Part shown: positions 45,290 to 53,483 of the stretch, piece by piece
Layout of the letters: each line of letters opens with the position of its first letter
Numbering within the stretch: the stretch's first letter is position 1
Assembly: GCF_001632285.1 (NCBI RefSeq)
Contig: NZ_LWAH01000016.1
Location: 124,001 to 188,000, forward strand
Direction: 5' to 3'
DNA from: Moraxella catarrhalis
Lineage (GTDB): Bacteria; Pseudomonadota; Gammaproteobacteria; Pseudomonadales; Moraxellaceae
DNA length: 64,000 bases
The notes under the pieces: generated by a model
What the model saw: only the letters and a program-made list of their open reading frames with translations
Database searches by the model: none
What the model was told of the DNA's origin: nothing
Position numbers and translations under genes: made by a program

Positions 45290-45484
45290 ATGTATGTATG
45301 TATTTGCCATGATGTAAAAGACTCACAAATCAAGACTGCGTTATCATCAGGCGTATCAGGTATGAAGGGTCTTCAAGAGTCTTTATCTGTTGGTACTTGT
45401 TGTGGTTGCTGTGTACCGATGGTTCAGGATTTGATTGATGAGCATCAAGCCAATGTGATCGCCATTGATGTGATGGCAGGTTAA
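45290..45484 (+). CDS. bfd: Bacterioferritin-associated ferredoxin
   Basis: 64 residues. Bfd is a 2Fe-2S protein that donates electrons through the bacterioferritin haem to release stored iron. The Cys pattern is intact: CICHD at the N-terminus (Cys4, Cys6) and GTCCGCCVP in the middle, giving the usual C-x-C and C-x2-C ligands. AAAGGAGTC precedes the ATG. The two bacterioferritin genes follow 379 bp downstream on the same strand. A terminator about 175 bp after the stop suggests bfd is transcribed separately from them. Confidence 0.95.
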   Translation: MYVCICHDVKDSQIKTALSSGVSGMKGLQESLSVGTCCGCCVPMVQDLIDEHQANVIAIDVMAG

Positions 45485-45863
45485 GAAACTTTGATTATTA
45501 ATGTTTCTAAATTATTTCTGATTTTTATTCGATATTGACTTTGGGCGGTCTGTTGAACAAAATAAGCAAATAAACCGAGTGGTTAATCAATCACAATTTA
45601 TACCAATTCTCATTATAGATTATATTTTATATTTAAAATCAAAAAGTTATATCTATCCTAAAAATCATCTGCCTAGTTTTATGCAGATGATTTTTTGTTT
45701 TACTTGTAAATGCTTATCAGATTGCAAAGCGTTCGCGGTTCAATATCCCTACAAAGCTAAGATAGACGATTTGAAATTTTATGATAAGATAGTGGCCAAT
45801 ATAGTTACCAATCGCTATTTAAAACAGTGTTATCAATTTGGTATATTACTAAGGAGTTTTATC
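45485..45863. other. 379-bp spacer between bfd and the bacterioferritin genes
   Basis: No gene is seen. The frame of the first bacterioferritin is open upstream for 95 codons, but that stretch has no family similarity. The terminator described separately divides the spacer, leaving about 165 bp for the bfr promoter. AAGGAG lies before the bfr start. No convincing -35/-10 pair was found. Confidence 0.5.
45660..45696 (+). terminator. Intrinsic terminator in the bfd-bfr spacer
   Basis: AAAATCATCTGC (45661-45672) pairs perfectly with 45683-45694, with one further A-T pair, around a ten-base loop and followed by T6. It lies about 175 bp after the bfd stop, so it ends either a long bfd 3' UTR or a separate small transcript. 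Confidence 0.88.
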
Positions 45864-46358
45864 ATGAAATCATCTCAAAAAGTCATTGATTATCTTAACT
45901 TTTTATTAGGTGGTGAGCTTGGTGCTCGTGATCAATACTTCATTCATGCACAAATGTATGCGGAGTGGAGTTTTGGTAAATTATATGATCGTATTTATCA
46001 CGAAATGCAAGATGAGACAGGACATGCACAGTTATTAATTCAGCGTATCTTGATGTTGGGCGGAAAGCCAAATATGCAAGTGGGCGAAATTCAGATTGGC
46101 TCTGATGTGCCAAGTATGCTAAAAAGTGATCTTGAGCTAGAGTATCGTGTTCAAGAACATTTAAAAGAGGGTATCGCATTGTGTGAGACAGAGCGAGATT
46201 ATGTGACACGAGATATTTTGGTGCGTCAGCTTGAAGATACTGAGCAAGATCACGCCCATTGGCTTGAAAAACAGTTGCGTTTGATTGATTTGATGGGTCT
46301 ACAAAACTACCTGCAAAGTGTGACTGCTGAAGTCAATCAGCAGGGCAATGCTCACTAA
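45864..46358 (+). CDS. bfr: Bacterioferritin, ferroxidase-competent subunit lacking the haem Met
   Basis: 164 residues. It is a four-helix ferritin subunit. By alignment with E. coli Bfr the six ferroxidase ligands are all present: Glu18, Glu51, His54, Glu93 (E. coli 94), Glu126 (127) and His129 (130). The haem-ligating Met52 is replaced by Thr (sequence EMQDETGHAQ). This is the alpha-type subunit of heteromeric bacterioferritins. The start at 45864 has AAGGAG eight bases upstream. The next bacterioferritin gene starts 12 bases after this stop, and the two are certainly cotranscribed. Iron storage and peroxide detoxification are inferred from the family. Confidence 0.95.
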   Translation: MKSSQKVIDYLNFLLGGELGARDQYFIHAQMYAEWSFGKLYDRIYHEMQDETGHAQLLIQRILMLGGKPNMQVGEIQIGSDVPSMLKSDLELEYRVQEHLKEGIALCETERDYVTRDILVRQLEDTEQDHAHWLEKQLRLIDLMGLQNYLQSVTAEVNQQGNAH

Positions 46359-46370
46359 TTGGGAGTGATT

Positions 46371-46847
46371 ATGAAAGGTAATAAAGAAGTTATCCGTGCG
46401 TTAAATTTGGTATTGGGTCAGTCACTCATTGCGATCAATCAGTATTTTTTACATGCACGCATCACCAAAAATTGGGGCGTCCATGAGCTTAATGAAGTAT
46501 TTTATAAGCAATCCATTCAAGAGATGAAATGGTCTGATGAGCTTATCGAACGAATTTTACTGTTAGAAGGTTTACCAAACCTACAAGATCTTGGCAAGCT
46601 TTTGATTGGCGAAGATGTTGCTGAGATTTTGGTATGTGATTTAAAGCTTGAAAAGCGTAAACATGATATATTGGTAGAAGCGATTGGTATTTGTGAGGAT
46701 CATCGTGACTATGTATCACGAGAGATTTTGGTGAAGCTAAAAGATGAAAATGAAGAGTACGAAGATTGGCTGACCACGCAACAAGAACTGATCGAAGATA
46801 TGGGTATTCAAAACTATATCCAATTAAAAGCTCAAGATAATGATTAA
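46371..46847 (+). CDS. bfr: Bacterioferritin, haem-binding subunit with degenerate ferroxidase site
   Basis: 158 residues, closer overall to E. coli Bfr than the upstream paralogue ([34 protein letters not shown]). Met52, the haem ligand, is kept in IQEMKWSDE. Four of six ferroxidase ligands are changed: Glu18 to Ser, His54 to Trp, Glu127 to Asn and His130 to Tyr. Glu51 and Glu94 remain. It therefore should bind haem at the subunit interface but not oxidise iron by itself. This is the beta-type partner of the gene upstream. The start at 46371 has GGGAGTGATT before it. The stop lies at the edge of a 16-bp tandem duplication. Confidence 0.95.
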   Translation: MKGNKEVIRALNLVLGQSLIAINQYFLHARITKNWGVHELNEVFYKQSIQEMKWSDELIERILLLEGLPNLQDLGKLLIGEDVAEILVCDLKLEKRKHDILVEAIGICEDHRDYVSREILVKLKDENEEYEDWLTTQQELIEDMGIQNYIQLKAQDND

Positions 46848-46877
46848 TTGATTTGAATAAAAATTGATTTGAATAAA
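46846..46877. repeat. Perfect 16-bp tandem duplication at the second bfr stop codon
   Basis: AATTGATTTGAATAAA occurs twice without spacer (46846-46861 and 46862-46877), starting within the TAA stop codon at 46845-46847. Confidence 0.93.
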
Positions 46878-46895
46878 TCAGTCATTGAGTTTCAC

Positions 46896-46925
46896 AAAAA
46901 CCGCCTAATCAGATAGGCGGTTTTT
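46896..46925. terminator. Bidirectional terminator after the bacterioferritin genes
   Basis: A 12-bp perfect stem (46896-46907 with 46914-46925), a six-base loop, and A5 and T5 edges. It is shared with the convergent MipA-like gene. Confidence 0.93.
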
Positions 46926-46946
46926 GGCTAATCAAAGGTTAAATCA

Positions 46947-47705
46947 TTAAAAATGATAATTTAGACCCAGCCGAGTTTTACTGTCAATTTTATTGTCAGT
47001 CATTGGGCTATTTTTTTGGGCATTTGATAGCCATTCGATACGCTGATTAACAAATGCACTGACTTTTGGTGTGACTTGATAATTGACTGTCGCTGTCACA
47101 AAGGGCGACCAACCAGAATCGGCTTGATATGCGGTATGATTGGTTTTTAAGGCCTCGGCATCTAAAATGCCATAGTAGTACTGATTGTAATCTTTACTGT
47201 GCCAAGTTGCACCAAATTCTGGATATACCGTCCAAGCATCTTTATTAAAGCGACTTAGGTGCGATAAAGTGACAGTCTGACCATCATGCCGATCAAGCAC
47301 ATCGGTGGCAGCTTTTGCTTTTAGACCACCGTAAGGGGTGATATAAAGATAGCTTGCATGGGCGAGTGCTGACCATTGACGCTTATTAAGCTGCTTAAGT
47401 TCTATGGCATTGGCATGATTGGGGTCAAAGCTCTGACCATCATAAGTTAAGCCGATACGCACATGGTGCTTGTTATCCTTATAAGGGTAAAAACCCGCTT
47501 CAGCACCTTCGATATACCAACGATTATTATCATAAAAAGCTTGGGGCATGATAAAAACAGGATCTTTGGCATGATAAGCGGTCGCATTATAAGTCGCATT
47601 GACGCCAAGTCTTAGGCTGGCATCATGATCAATCGGTAAGCTTTGGGCGTATGCGGTGGTCGTTAGCCCACAGATCACAGCTAAGCTGAAAGTTTTTATG
47701 TTCAT
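46947..47705 (-). CDS. MipA/OmpV-family outer-membrane protein
   Basis: 252 residues. A signal peptide ends TTAYAQS. The mature protein is made of alternating beta strands and ends in Phe (LGLNYHF), the C-terminal signature of outer-membrane barrels. Family features include AFYDNNRWYIEGAEAGFYPY, HHVRIGLTYDG and the YNQYYYGI segment. MipA of E. coli scaffolds murein synthases; OmpV members can be porins or adhesins. Its ATG overlaps the alr stop by four bases (ATGA), so it is translated from the alr transcript. The link with alanine racemase suggests a wall-related role, but that is inference. Confidence 0.9.
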   Translation of the reverse strand: MNIKTFSLAVICGLTTTAYAQSLPIDHDASLRLGVNATYNATAYHAKDPVFIMPQAFYDNNRWYIEGAEAGFYPYKDNKHHVRIGLTYDGQSFDPNHANAIELKQLNKRQWSALAHASYLYITPYGGLKAKAATDVLDRHDGQTVTLSHLSRFNKDAWTVYPEFGATWHSKDYNQYYYGILDAEALKTNHTAYQADSGWSPFVTATVNYQVTPKVSAFVNQRIEWLSNAQKNSPMTDNKIDSKTRLGLNYHF

Positions 47706-48853
47706 TTAAATTCCTTCTTGGGTAGGTATGTATCCATAATACATCGCTTTGGTCGAGTGGTCAAACGGCACATCAGCTCATAGCCAATTGTCCCTGCACA
47801 CATTGCCACCTCATCTATCGTGGGCGAATCGCCCCACAGCACAACAGGCGTATTAATGGCGATATCAAGCCCATCAATATCAATCATAAACATATCCATG
47901 GCAACTCTACCAATGATATCGCATAAGTGGCGATTGCCTGAAGTATCGGTCACGCTGACTTTAGCACCCATCACCACTCTGGGGTAACCATCGCCATAGC
48001 CAATACTGACAACAGCAATTTGATGTGGTTTTTGTGCTGCCCACAGTGCACTATAACCGATACTGTCGCCAGCTGCCAAGGTGTGAATTGCCATCACTTG
48101 TGCCGATAGCGTCATGGCAGGCATGAGATTGAGTGCTTTGGCTGATTGATCGGTGATGGGCTTAGAGCCGTACAAGGCAATACCAGCACGCACCCAATCA
48201 TGATGCTGGTGCTTAAAATTAAAAATCCCTGCTGAATTACACAAACTGGCAAGCGTATCAGGTGCAAACGATCGAATACACGCCAAGGCTTGATCAAATT
48301 TGCTGATTTGTTGTGCATTTAGTGGGTGTGATTTGTCATCTGCACATGCAAAATGACTTGTCAAAATTAGCCGATAGCCTGCATCGGCCAACGATTTGGC
48401 GGCCGTGATGATGTGATCGTCATTAAATCCTAGGCGGCTCATGCCCGTATTGTATTTTAGCCAAATGGTATGGCAAAATTGGTCTTGCTTGGGCCGATGA
48501 GACAATGCCCATATGAGCTGATTTTCATGATGAATCAGACAGCCAAAATCATGGTCAATTGCCACTTTCCACTCATCTAAGCTGAACGCACCTTCAATCA
48601 GTACGATGGGTTTTTTGTGATTCATGCCATCAAGTACTTGCTTGACCGCCATGGCTTCAGACAAACACGCCACACCAAAGCCATCGGCATGGATCAAAGC
48701 AGGGACGGTTGCATCTATGCCATGACCGTATGCATCTGCTTTGACCATAGCAAGTACTTTGGTCGTTGGGTCAAGCTGGCTTTTGATGATTTGCAGATTG
48801 TGTGTCAAAGCATTAGGGTGGATGGTGATAGAGGTGCTACGCATCGTATTCAT
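47702..48853 (-). CDS. alr: Alanine racemase
   Basis: 383 residues. This PLP enzyme makes D-alanine for peptidoglycan. The PLP-binding Lys is in VLAMVKADAYGHGI. The second catalytic Tyr is in DSIGYSALW, and AVVSIGYGDGYPR, GRVAMDMFMIDI and TIGYELMCRLTTR are conserved. Two ATGs (48853 and 48844) are possible starts. It follows dnaB by 11 bp on the same strand, the common dnaB-alr arrangement of gammaproteobacteria, and overlaps the MipA-like gene downstream. Confidence 0.97.
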   Translation of the reverse strand: MNTMRSTSITIHPNALTHNLQIIKSQLDPTTKVLAMVKADAYGHGIDATVPALIHADGFGVACLSEAMAVKQVLDGMNHKKPIVLIEGAFSLDEWKVAIDHDFGCLIHHENQLIWALSHRPKQDQFCHTIWLKYNTGMSRLGFNDDHIITAAKSLADAGYRLILTSHFACADDKSHPLNAQQISKFDQALACIRSFAPDTLASLCNSAGIFNFKHQHHDWVRAGIALYGSKPITDQSAKALNLMPAMTLSAQVMAIHTLAAGDSIGYSALWAAQKPHQIAVVSIGYGDGYPRVVMGAKVSVTDTSGNRHLCDIIGRVAMDMFMIDIDGLDIAINTPVVLWGDSPTIDEVAMCAGTIGYELMCRLTTRPKRCIMDTYLPKKEFK

Positions 48854-48864
48854 TATTCTTAAAA

Positions 48865-50265
48865 TTATTCATCGATATCATAATCTTCAGGCATATCGCC
48901 TGGAATTAAATCATCAAATCGGACATATTCACCAATGAATTTGAGCGGCACTTTACCACGCTCACCTTGACGGTTTTTGCCGATGATAACCTCCGCCAAA
49001 TGCTTGATATCATCTTTGTCTTGGTGATAATAATGATGGCGATATACAAATAAAATCAAGTCAGCATCCTGCTCAATTTGCCCTGATTCACGGATATCTG
49101 AAATTAATGGTCGCTTGTTTGGGCGGTCTTCAACTTTGCGGTTAAGCTGAGATAGAGCAACCACAGGACAGTTAAGCTCACGCGCCAGTGCCTTTAAACT
49201 GCGAGAAATCTCGCCCATTTCATTGACTTTGTTATCGCCCATACCAGGCACACGCATCAATTGCATATAATCAATCAAAACAAATCCCAAACCGTCAGGG
49301 TGGTTTTTGGCAATCCTACGGCAAGTGGCTCTGATTTCAGAAGGGCTAAGATCTGAACGGTCATCGATGTATAAATGCTTGTCTTGAAGCAAAGTGACGC
49401 CATTCATAAAACGCCCCCATTCATCTTCGTTCATATTCGCCGACATTAGACGCTTCATATCAATACTGCCCCATGCTGCCAACATACGCATAGCAATCGA
49501 TTCAGCAGGCATCTCCATCGAAAAAATGGCAACTGCTTTATTAGACATCAGTGCCGATTGTGCAAAATTTAGTGCCAAAGCCGTCTTACCCATCGCTGGG
49601 CGAGCTGCCAAAATGATTAGGTTGCCATTTTGAAAACCAAGTGTTTTATTATTAAGCTCAATAAACCCTGTATCAAGACCAATCAGGCCATTAGGGCGTA
49701 AGCGAATGTCGTTAAGCTGAGTGACGACATTTGCCATGACATCATCGATACGCTGTGGGCCTGTTTTACTACTACCTTTAGCAAAGCTCTCCCCAATACG
49801 AAAAATATCCGATTCAATCGTATCTAAAATCTCTGTGATGGTTTGCTTTTTTGGGTGATATGCCAAATTTAGCATATGATTGGCGGACGAAATCAGCTGA
49901 CGATATACCGACATTTCTCGTACTTTTTCGGCATAATTGATGAGATTAAAATAATTTGCCGTGCTTTGATTGATGGTAATGAGATAGTCTTCACCGCCTG
50001 CTGATACCAGCTGACCAATGCGACTTAGATAATCATGCACCATGATGCTATCGTATGGCTCATTGACACGCGCCAAATGACTGATGGCATCAAAGATTTT
50101 TTTGTGTCTTTCGCCATAAAAATCATTGGCGTTGATGATATTTTCTATGTCTTCAAATGAATCATTAATACTCATCAAGCTTGCCAAAAGTGAACGCTCC
50201 ATCTCAATGCTGTGAGGCGGCTGAAGCGTAAGGAGGCTGTCTTTTTTATCGTTCGTGTTGGTCAT
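48865..50265 (-). CDS. dnaB: Replicative DNA helicase DnaB
   Basis: 466 residues (E. coli 471). It is a hexameric helicase that unwinds the replication fork and recruits primase, also encoded here as dnaG. An N-terminal helical domain (HSIEMERSLLASLM) is followed by a RecA-like core with Walker A ARPAMGKTALALNFAQ, GFVLIDYMQLM and ALSQLNRKVEDRPNKRP. No intein is present. The start at 50265 (MTNTND) matches the family. The frame extends another 62 codons upstream, but those residues are unrelated. It is first in an apparent dnaB-alr-mipA unit. Confidence 0.97.
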   Translation of the reverse strand: MTNTNDKKDSLLTLQPPHSIEMERSLLASLMSINDSFEDIENIINANDFYGERHKKIFDAISHLARVNEPYDSIMVHDYLSRIGQLVSAGGEDYLITINQSTANYFNLINYAEKVREMSVYRQLISSANHMLNLAYHPKKQTITEILDTIESDIFRIGESFAKGSSKTGPQRIDDVMANVVTQLNDIRLRPNGLIGLDTGFIELNNKTLGFQNGNLIILAARPAMGKTALALNFAQSALMSNKAVAIFSMEMPAESIAMRMLAAWGSIDMKRLMSANMNEDEWGRFMNGVTLLQDKHLYIDDRSDLSPSEIRATCRRIAKNHPDGLGFVLIDYMQLMRVPGMGDNKVNEMGEISRSLKALARELNCPVVALSQLNRKVEDRPNKRPLISDIRESGQIEQDADLILFVYRHHYYHQDKDDIKHLAEVIIGKNRQGERGKVPLKFIGEYVRFDDLIPGDMPEDYDIDE

Positions 50266-50407
50266 GTCAGTATTTGGCTTATGCAAAAGGTCGTACAAAT
50301 AGGATTTATGTTTGGTAATCGCTATAAATAATGATAAAATCCGGCTGGAAAATATGCCATAAAAAAACTTAAATTGTACCATAAAAACCTTGTGAGAATC
50401 TTCAAAA

Positions 50408-51568
50408 ATGCCTAATTTTGATAAAAATATCATCAATAAATCGCTTGACAATCAGGCGAATTATCCGCTCAATCACACACCTACTAAGCCAATGCTCATC
50501 ACCACAGGTGAGCCTGCTGGCATTGGTATGGATATTGTGTTGGATGTGATCGATGCTGGCGATTTATCAGAAGGTATTTGGCTGATCACTGCCGATAAAT
50601 CGGCATTTATTGCACGAGCCAAAGTACTTATCAAGGTAGGCAAGCTTAGCAAAGTACCTGATTTTTATGTGATTGATGTGCCTGACAAAATAGATCACAT
50701 CACAGAAAATTGGCTGGATAGTCAGTTAACTGATAATTTAAAAAATCAATCAAAAAACCATCCTTTGGTGATTGTTTTAAATATAATTTGCTGTGATGAA
50801 GTTATCGCAGGTCAATTAAACACCGCGAACGCTGCCATGGTAGAGCGGCAACTACATTTGGCACATGTGTTAGCAAAAATGCATCAAATCCGTGCCATCA
50901 TCACCGCTCCTATACAAAAATCTGTGATGATTCAAGCAGGCATTTGCCTTGATAATGGCGATATATTTAGCGGTCATACCGAATATTTTATGCACAAATC
51001 AAACTGTCATAAAGTCGTTATGATGCTTGCTAATCGTGTGATGAAAGTGGCACTGGTAACAACACATTTGCCGCTCAAAGATGTTACTTACGCCATTACC
51101 GCCAATGAAATCAAGAAAACCGTCAGGATTACTCATCAAGGATTGATGACACAATTTGGTATTTTATCACCCAAAATTTTGGTTTGTGGTCTTAATCCAC
51201 ATGCAGGCGAAGACGGGCATTTGGGTGATGAAGAAATTTTCATTATCAATCCTGCCTTAAAAGTATTGATGGCTGAGGGTATTAATATTTCTTATGCCAT
51301 GCCTGCTGATACACTGTTTACACCGCAGCACTTGGCAAACTGTGATGCTGTGATTGCTATGTATCACGATCAAGGTCTTGCGCCGCTTAAGTCGCATGGT
51401 TTTGGTGATACAGTCAATATCACTTTGGGCTTACCTTATGTGCGTACATCGGTAGATCATGGCACTGCACTGGATTTGGCAGGGACAGGCAGGGCGTCTA
51501 GTAGTAGCCTAAAACAAGCGATTTTTTATGCCAATAAAATGTCACTATCTGGCTTTGATTTTGCATAA
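50408..51568 (+). CDS. pdxA: 4-hydroxythreonine-4-phosphate dehydrogenase
   Basis: 386 residues, against 329 in E. coli. It performs an NAD-dependent step of pyridoxal-phosphate synthesis. The family opening TTGEPAGIGMDIVL begins only at residue 32. The metal-binding His residues are in SGHTEYF, LNPHAGEDGHLGDEE and VIAMYHDQGLAPLK. The N-terminal 31 residues are extra. A GAGAATC ribosome-binding site supports the start at 50408, while an ATG at 50492 would give a more typical length. The pdxA-rsmA-apaH order is the conserved gammaproteobacterial one, without apaG. Confidence 0.95.
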   Translation: MPNFDKNIINKSLDNQANYPLNHTPTKPMLITTGEPAGIGMDIVLDVIDAGDLSEGIWLITADKSAFIARAKVLIKVGKLSKVPDFYVIDVPDKIDHITENWLDSQLTDNLKNQSKNHPLVIVLNIICCDEVIAGQLNTANAAMVERQLHLAHVLAKMHQIRAIITAPIQKSVMIQAGICLDNGDIFSGHTEYFMHKSNCHKVVMMLANRVMKVALVTTHLPLKDVTYAITANEIKKTVRITHQGLMTQFGILSPKILVCGLNPHAGEDGHLGDEEIFIINPALKVLMAEGINISYAMPADTLFTPQHLANCDAVIAMYHDQGLAPLKSHGFGDTVNITLGLPYVRTSVDHGTALDLAGTGRASSSSLKQAIFYANKMSLSGFDFA

Positions 51569-51658
51569 ATTTGCAAAATTCATCATGAAAATTTTCACGC
51601 TCATCATCGAAACATGGTATGATGATCACAATTTTTATTCAGCGTTCAATCATCAATT

Positions 51659-52513
51659 ATGCACATTATCCCAAAGTCTCCGCAACAAGCCAAGCATGCA
51701 CCCCGTAAGCGTTTTGGTCAAAATTTTTTACATGATACTCATGTTATCTCTCAGATTGTGACCGCCATTCGGCTAGATAGACAGGATAATTTGTTAGAGA
51801 TTGGGCCAGGTCTTGGGGCATTAACCGAGCCTTTGCTTGCTGAGGTTGATGGCATGACAGTGATTGAACTTGACCGAGATTTGGCATCCCAGCTGAAGAT
51901 TAATATTGGTGCCAATAGTCATCCTGATTTTACGATCATCAATGATAATGCGATGCATATCAATTATCGTGCGTTGGCAGAGCAGATTGGTAAAGGTGCT
52001 TTTCGGGTGGTGGGCAATTTGCCTTATAATATTTCTACACCGATTTTATTTCGCTTGCTTGAATTTAGTGATGTGATCAAAGATATGCACTTTATGCTCC
52101 AAAAAGAAGTGGTTGATCGTATCACGGCTGAGCCTAATTCAAAAGAATATGGCAGATTATCGGTGATTATGCAATATTATTGTCAATCGGATTATCTGCT
52201 CACCGTCCCCAAAGGGGCGTTTAATCCACCACCCAAAGTTACCAGTGCAGTTTTTCGGCTAACACCTTATAAAACTAAGCCCATTACAGCGATGGATGAG
52301 TCGGTATTTGCTTTGGTGGTTCGTGAAAGCTTTAATCATCGGCGTAAGACTTTAAGAGCAATTTTTAAGGCAAATGGACTGCTGCCAACTTTAGATGAAT
52401 CAGATTTTGAAAAAATCGGCATCAGTCCAAGTGCACGCCCTGAGACATTGCGTGTGCATGAGTTTGTTTTACTTGCTGATTTGGTCGTCAAAAACCGTCA
52501 GTCATCATCTTAA
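51659..52513 (+). CDS. rsmA: 16S rRNA (adenine-1518/1519-N6) dimethyltransferase
   Basis: 284 residues. Also known as KsgA. It dimethylates two adjacent adenines in the 3' end of 16S rRNA and acts late in 30S maturation. The SAM-binding motif is [16 protein letters not shown], the catalytic motif is NLPYNIS, and FGQNFLHD opens the protein as usual. The C-terminal domain has [13 protein letters not shown]. apaH starts 16 bases after its stop. Loss of this methylation gives kasugamycin resistance in E. coli. Confidence 0.97.
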   Translation: MHIIPKSPQQAKHAPRKRFGQNFLHDTHVISQIVTAIRLDRQDNLLEIGPGLGALTEPLLAEVDGMTVIELDRDLASQLKINIGANSHPDFTIINDNAMHINYRALAEQIGKGAFRVVGNLPYNISTPILFRLLEFSDVIKDMHFMLQKEVVDRITAEPNSKEYGRLSVIMQYYCQSDYLLTVPKGAFNPPPKVTSAVFRLTPYKTKPITAMDESVFALVVRESFNHRRKTLRAIFKANGLLPTLDESDFEKIGISPSARPETLRVHEFVLLADLVVKNRQSSS

Positions 52514-52529
52514 TCATTAATTGCTGAGT

Positions 52530-53375
52530 ATGAATACAGAACAAAAACACTACCGCCATCACTATGTTATCGGTGACTTACAAGGCTGTTTTGGTGCATT
52601 TAATGAGCTATTAAGTGCGTTAAATTTTGATGAAACCCAAGATAAACTTTGGCTTGCAGGTGATATTGTCGCACGAGGTGAAGATTCGCTTGCCACACTC
52701 AGGGAAGTAAAACGCCTATCAGATATTGGCGCACTGACCACAGTGCTTGGTAATCACGATATTACCTTAATTGCCACTTGGCGGGGTGTCTTAACCCCTA
52801 AGCCAAAAGACAAGACGCTACCGATTTTTGAAGCGCCTGACTGTGATGAGCTGCTTAACTGGCTTCGACAGCAGCCACTTTTGGTGTTTCCAGATGACAA
52901 GACCGTACTGACACATGCAGGCATTCCGCCCAATTGGTCCATCACTGAGGCGGCAGGATACGCCAAAGAGCTTGAAAAGCAGCTGTCAGGTAGCCTAAGA
53001 CAGCTAGATCGATTATTGCCAAATCTTTATAGCAAAAAAAGCGAAGCGTGGTCAGATGACTTAAATGGCTACCAAAGAATGCGTGCCATCGCCAACTACT
53101 TTACTCGCATGCGTCTTTGTACCCAATCAGGGCGATTGGAGTTTTCTTTTAAAGAATCACTAAAAGATGACATGCCAATGGATTTTCGCCCTTGGTTTTC
53201 TTGGTTTGCGGTACGAGAAAGACGCATTTTATTTGGACATTGGGCAGCGTTAAACGCTGAAGTAGCGACCAAATTTGTGCGTGCACTTGATGGCGGCTGT
53301 GTATGGGGTGGTAAGCTTGTAGCTTATCGGCTGAGCGATGGGGCGGTGATATCCGTTGGCGCTCATTGCCCATGA
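52530..53375 (+). CDS. apaH: Symmetrical bis(5'-nucleosyl)-tetraphosphatase
   Basis: 281 residues (E. coli 280). It hydrolyses Ap4A to two ADP and, in E. coli, removes Np4 caps from RNA. The metallophosphatase motifs are YVIGDLQGCFGAF, LAGDIVARGEDS and VLGNHD. The C-terminal ILFGHWAAL and GGCVWGGKLVAYRL also fit. The start at 52530 is preferred over the TTG at 52521. It is cotranscribed with rsmA. Confidence 0.96.
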   Translation: MNTEQKHYRHHYVIGDLQGCFGAFNELLSALNFDETQDKLWLAGDIVARGEDSLATLREVKRLSDIGALTTVLGNHDITLIATWRGVLTPKPKDKTLPIFEAPDCDELLNWLRQQPLLVFPDDKTVLTHAGIPPNWSITEAAGYAKELEKQLSGSLRQLDRLLPNLYSKKSEAWSDDLNGYQRMRAIANYFTRMRLCTQSGRLEFSFKESLKDDMPMDFRPWFSWFAVRERRILFGHWAALNAEVATKFVRALDGGCVWGGKLVAYRLSDGAVISVGAHCP

Positions 53376-53410
53376 TGATATGATGGTTGCTAATGACCCA
53401 AAATTTCATT

Positions 53411-53452
53411 TATAATTTGTTGTTGGTTTTAGATTTTATATCTAAATTTTTT
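53411..53452 (+). promoter_or_regulatory. pgk upstream region: -10 box and AT-rich hairpin
   Basis: TATAAT (53411-53416) could be a -10 for pgk. TTTAGAT/ATCTAAA (53428-53434, 53440-53446) with a T6 tail forms a weak hairpin that could instead end apaH transcription or attenuate pgk. Confidence 0.4.
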
Positions 53453-53483
53453 AAATTATTTTTAAGTTAAGCAAAGGATATTT

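Noticed and set aside
45726..45755. tRNA-like GGTTCAATATCCC segment
   Set aside because: It resembles a T-loop by chance. No matching acceptor stem, anticodon arm or D arm surrounds it.
45579..45863. 95-residue N-terminal extension of the first bacterioferritin
   Set aside because: The frame is open by chance. It spans a terminator, has no ferritin similarity, and a strong AAGGAG site marks the real start at 45864.
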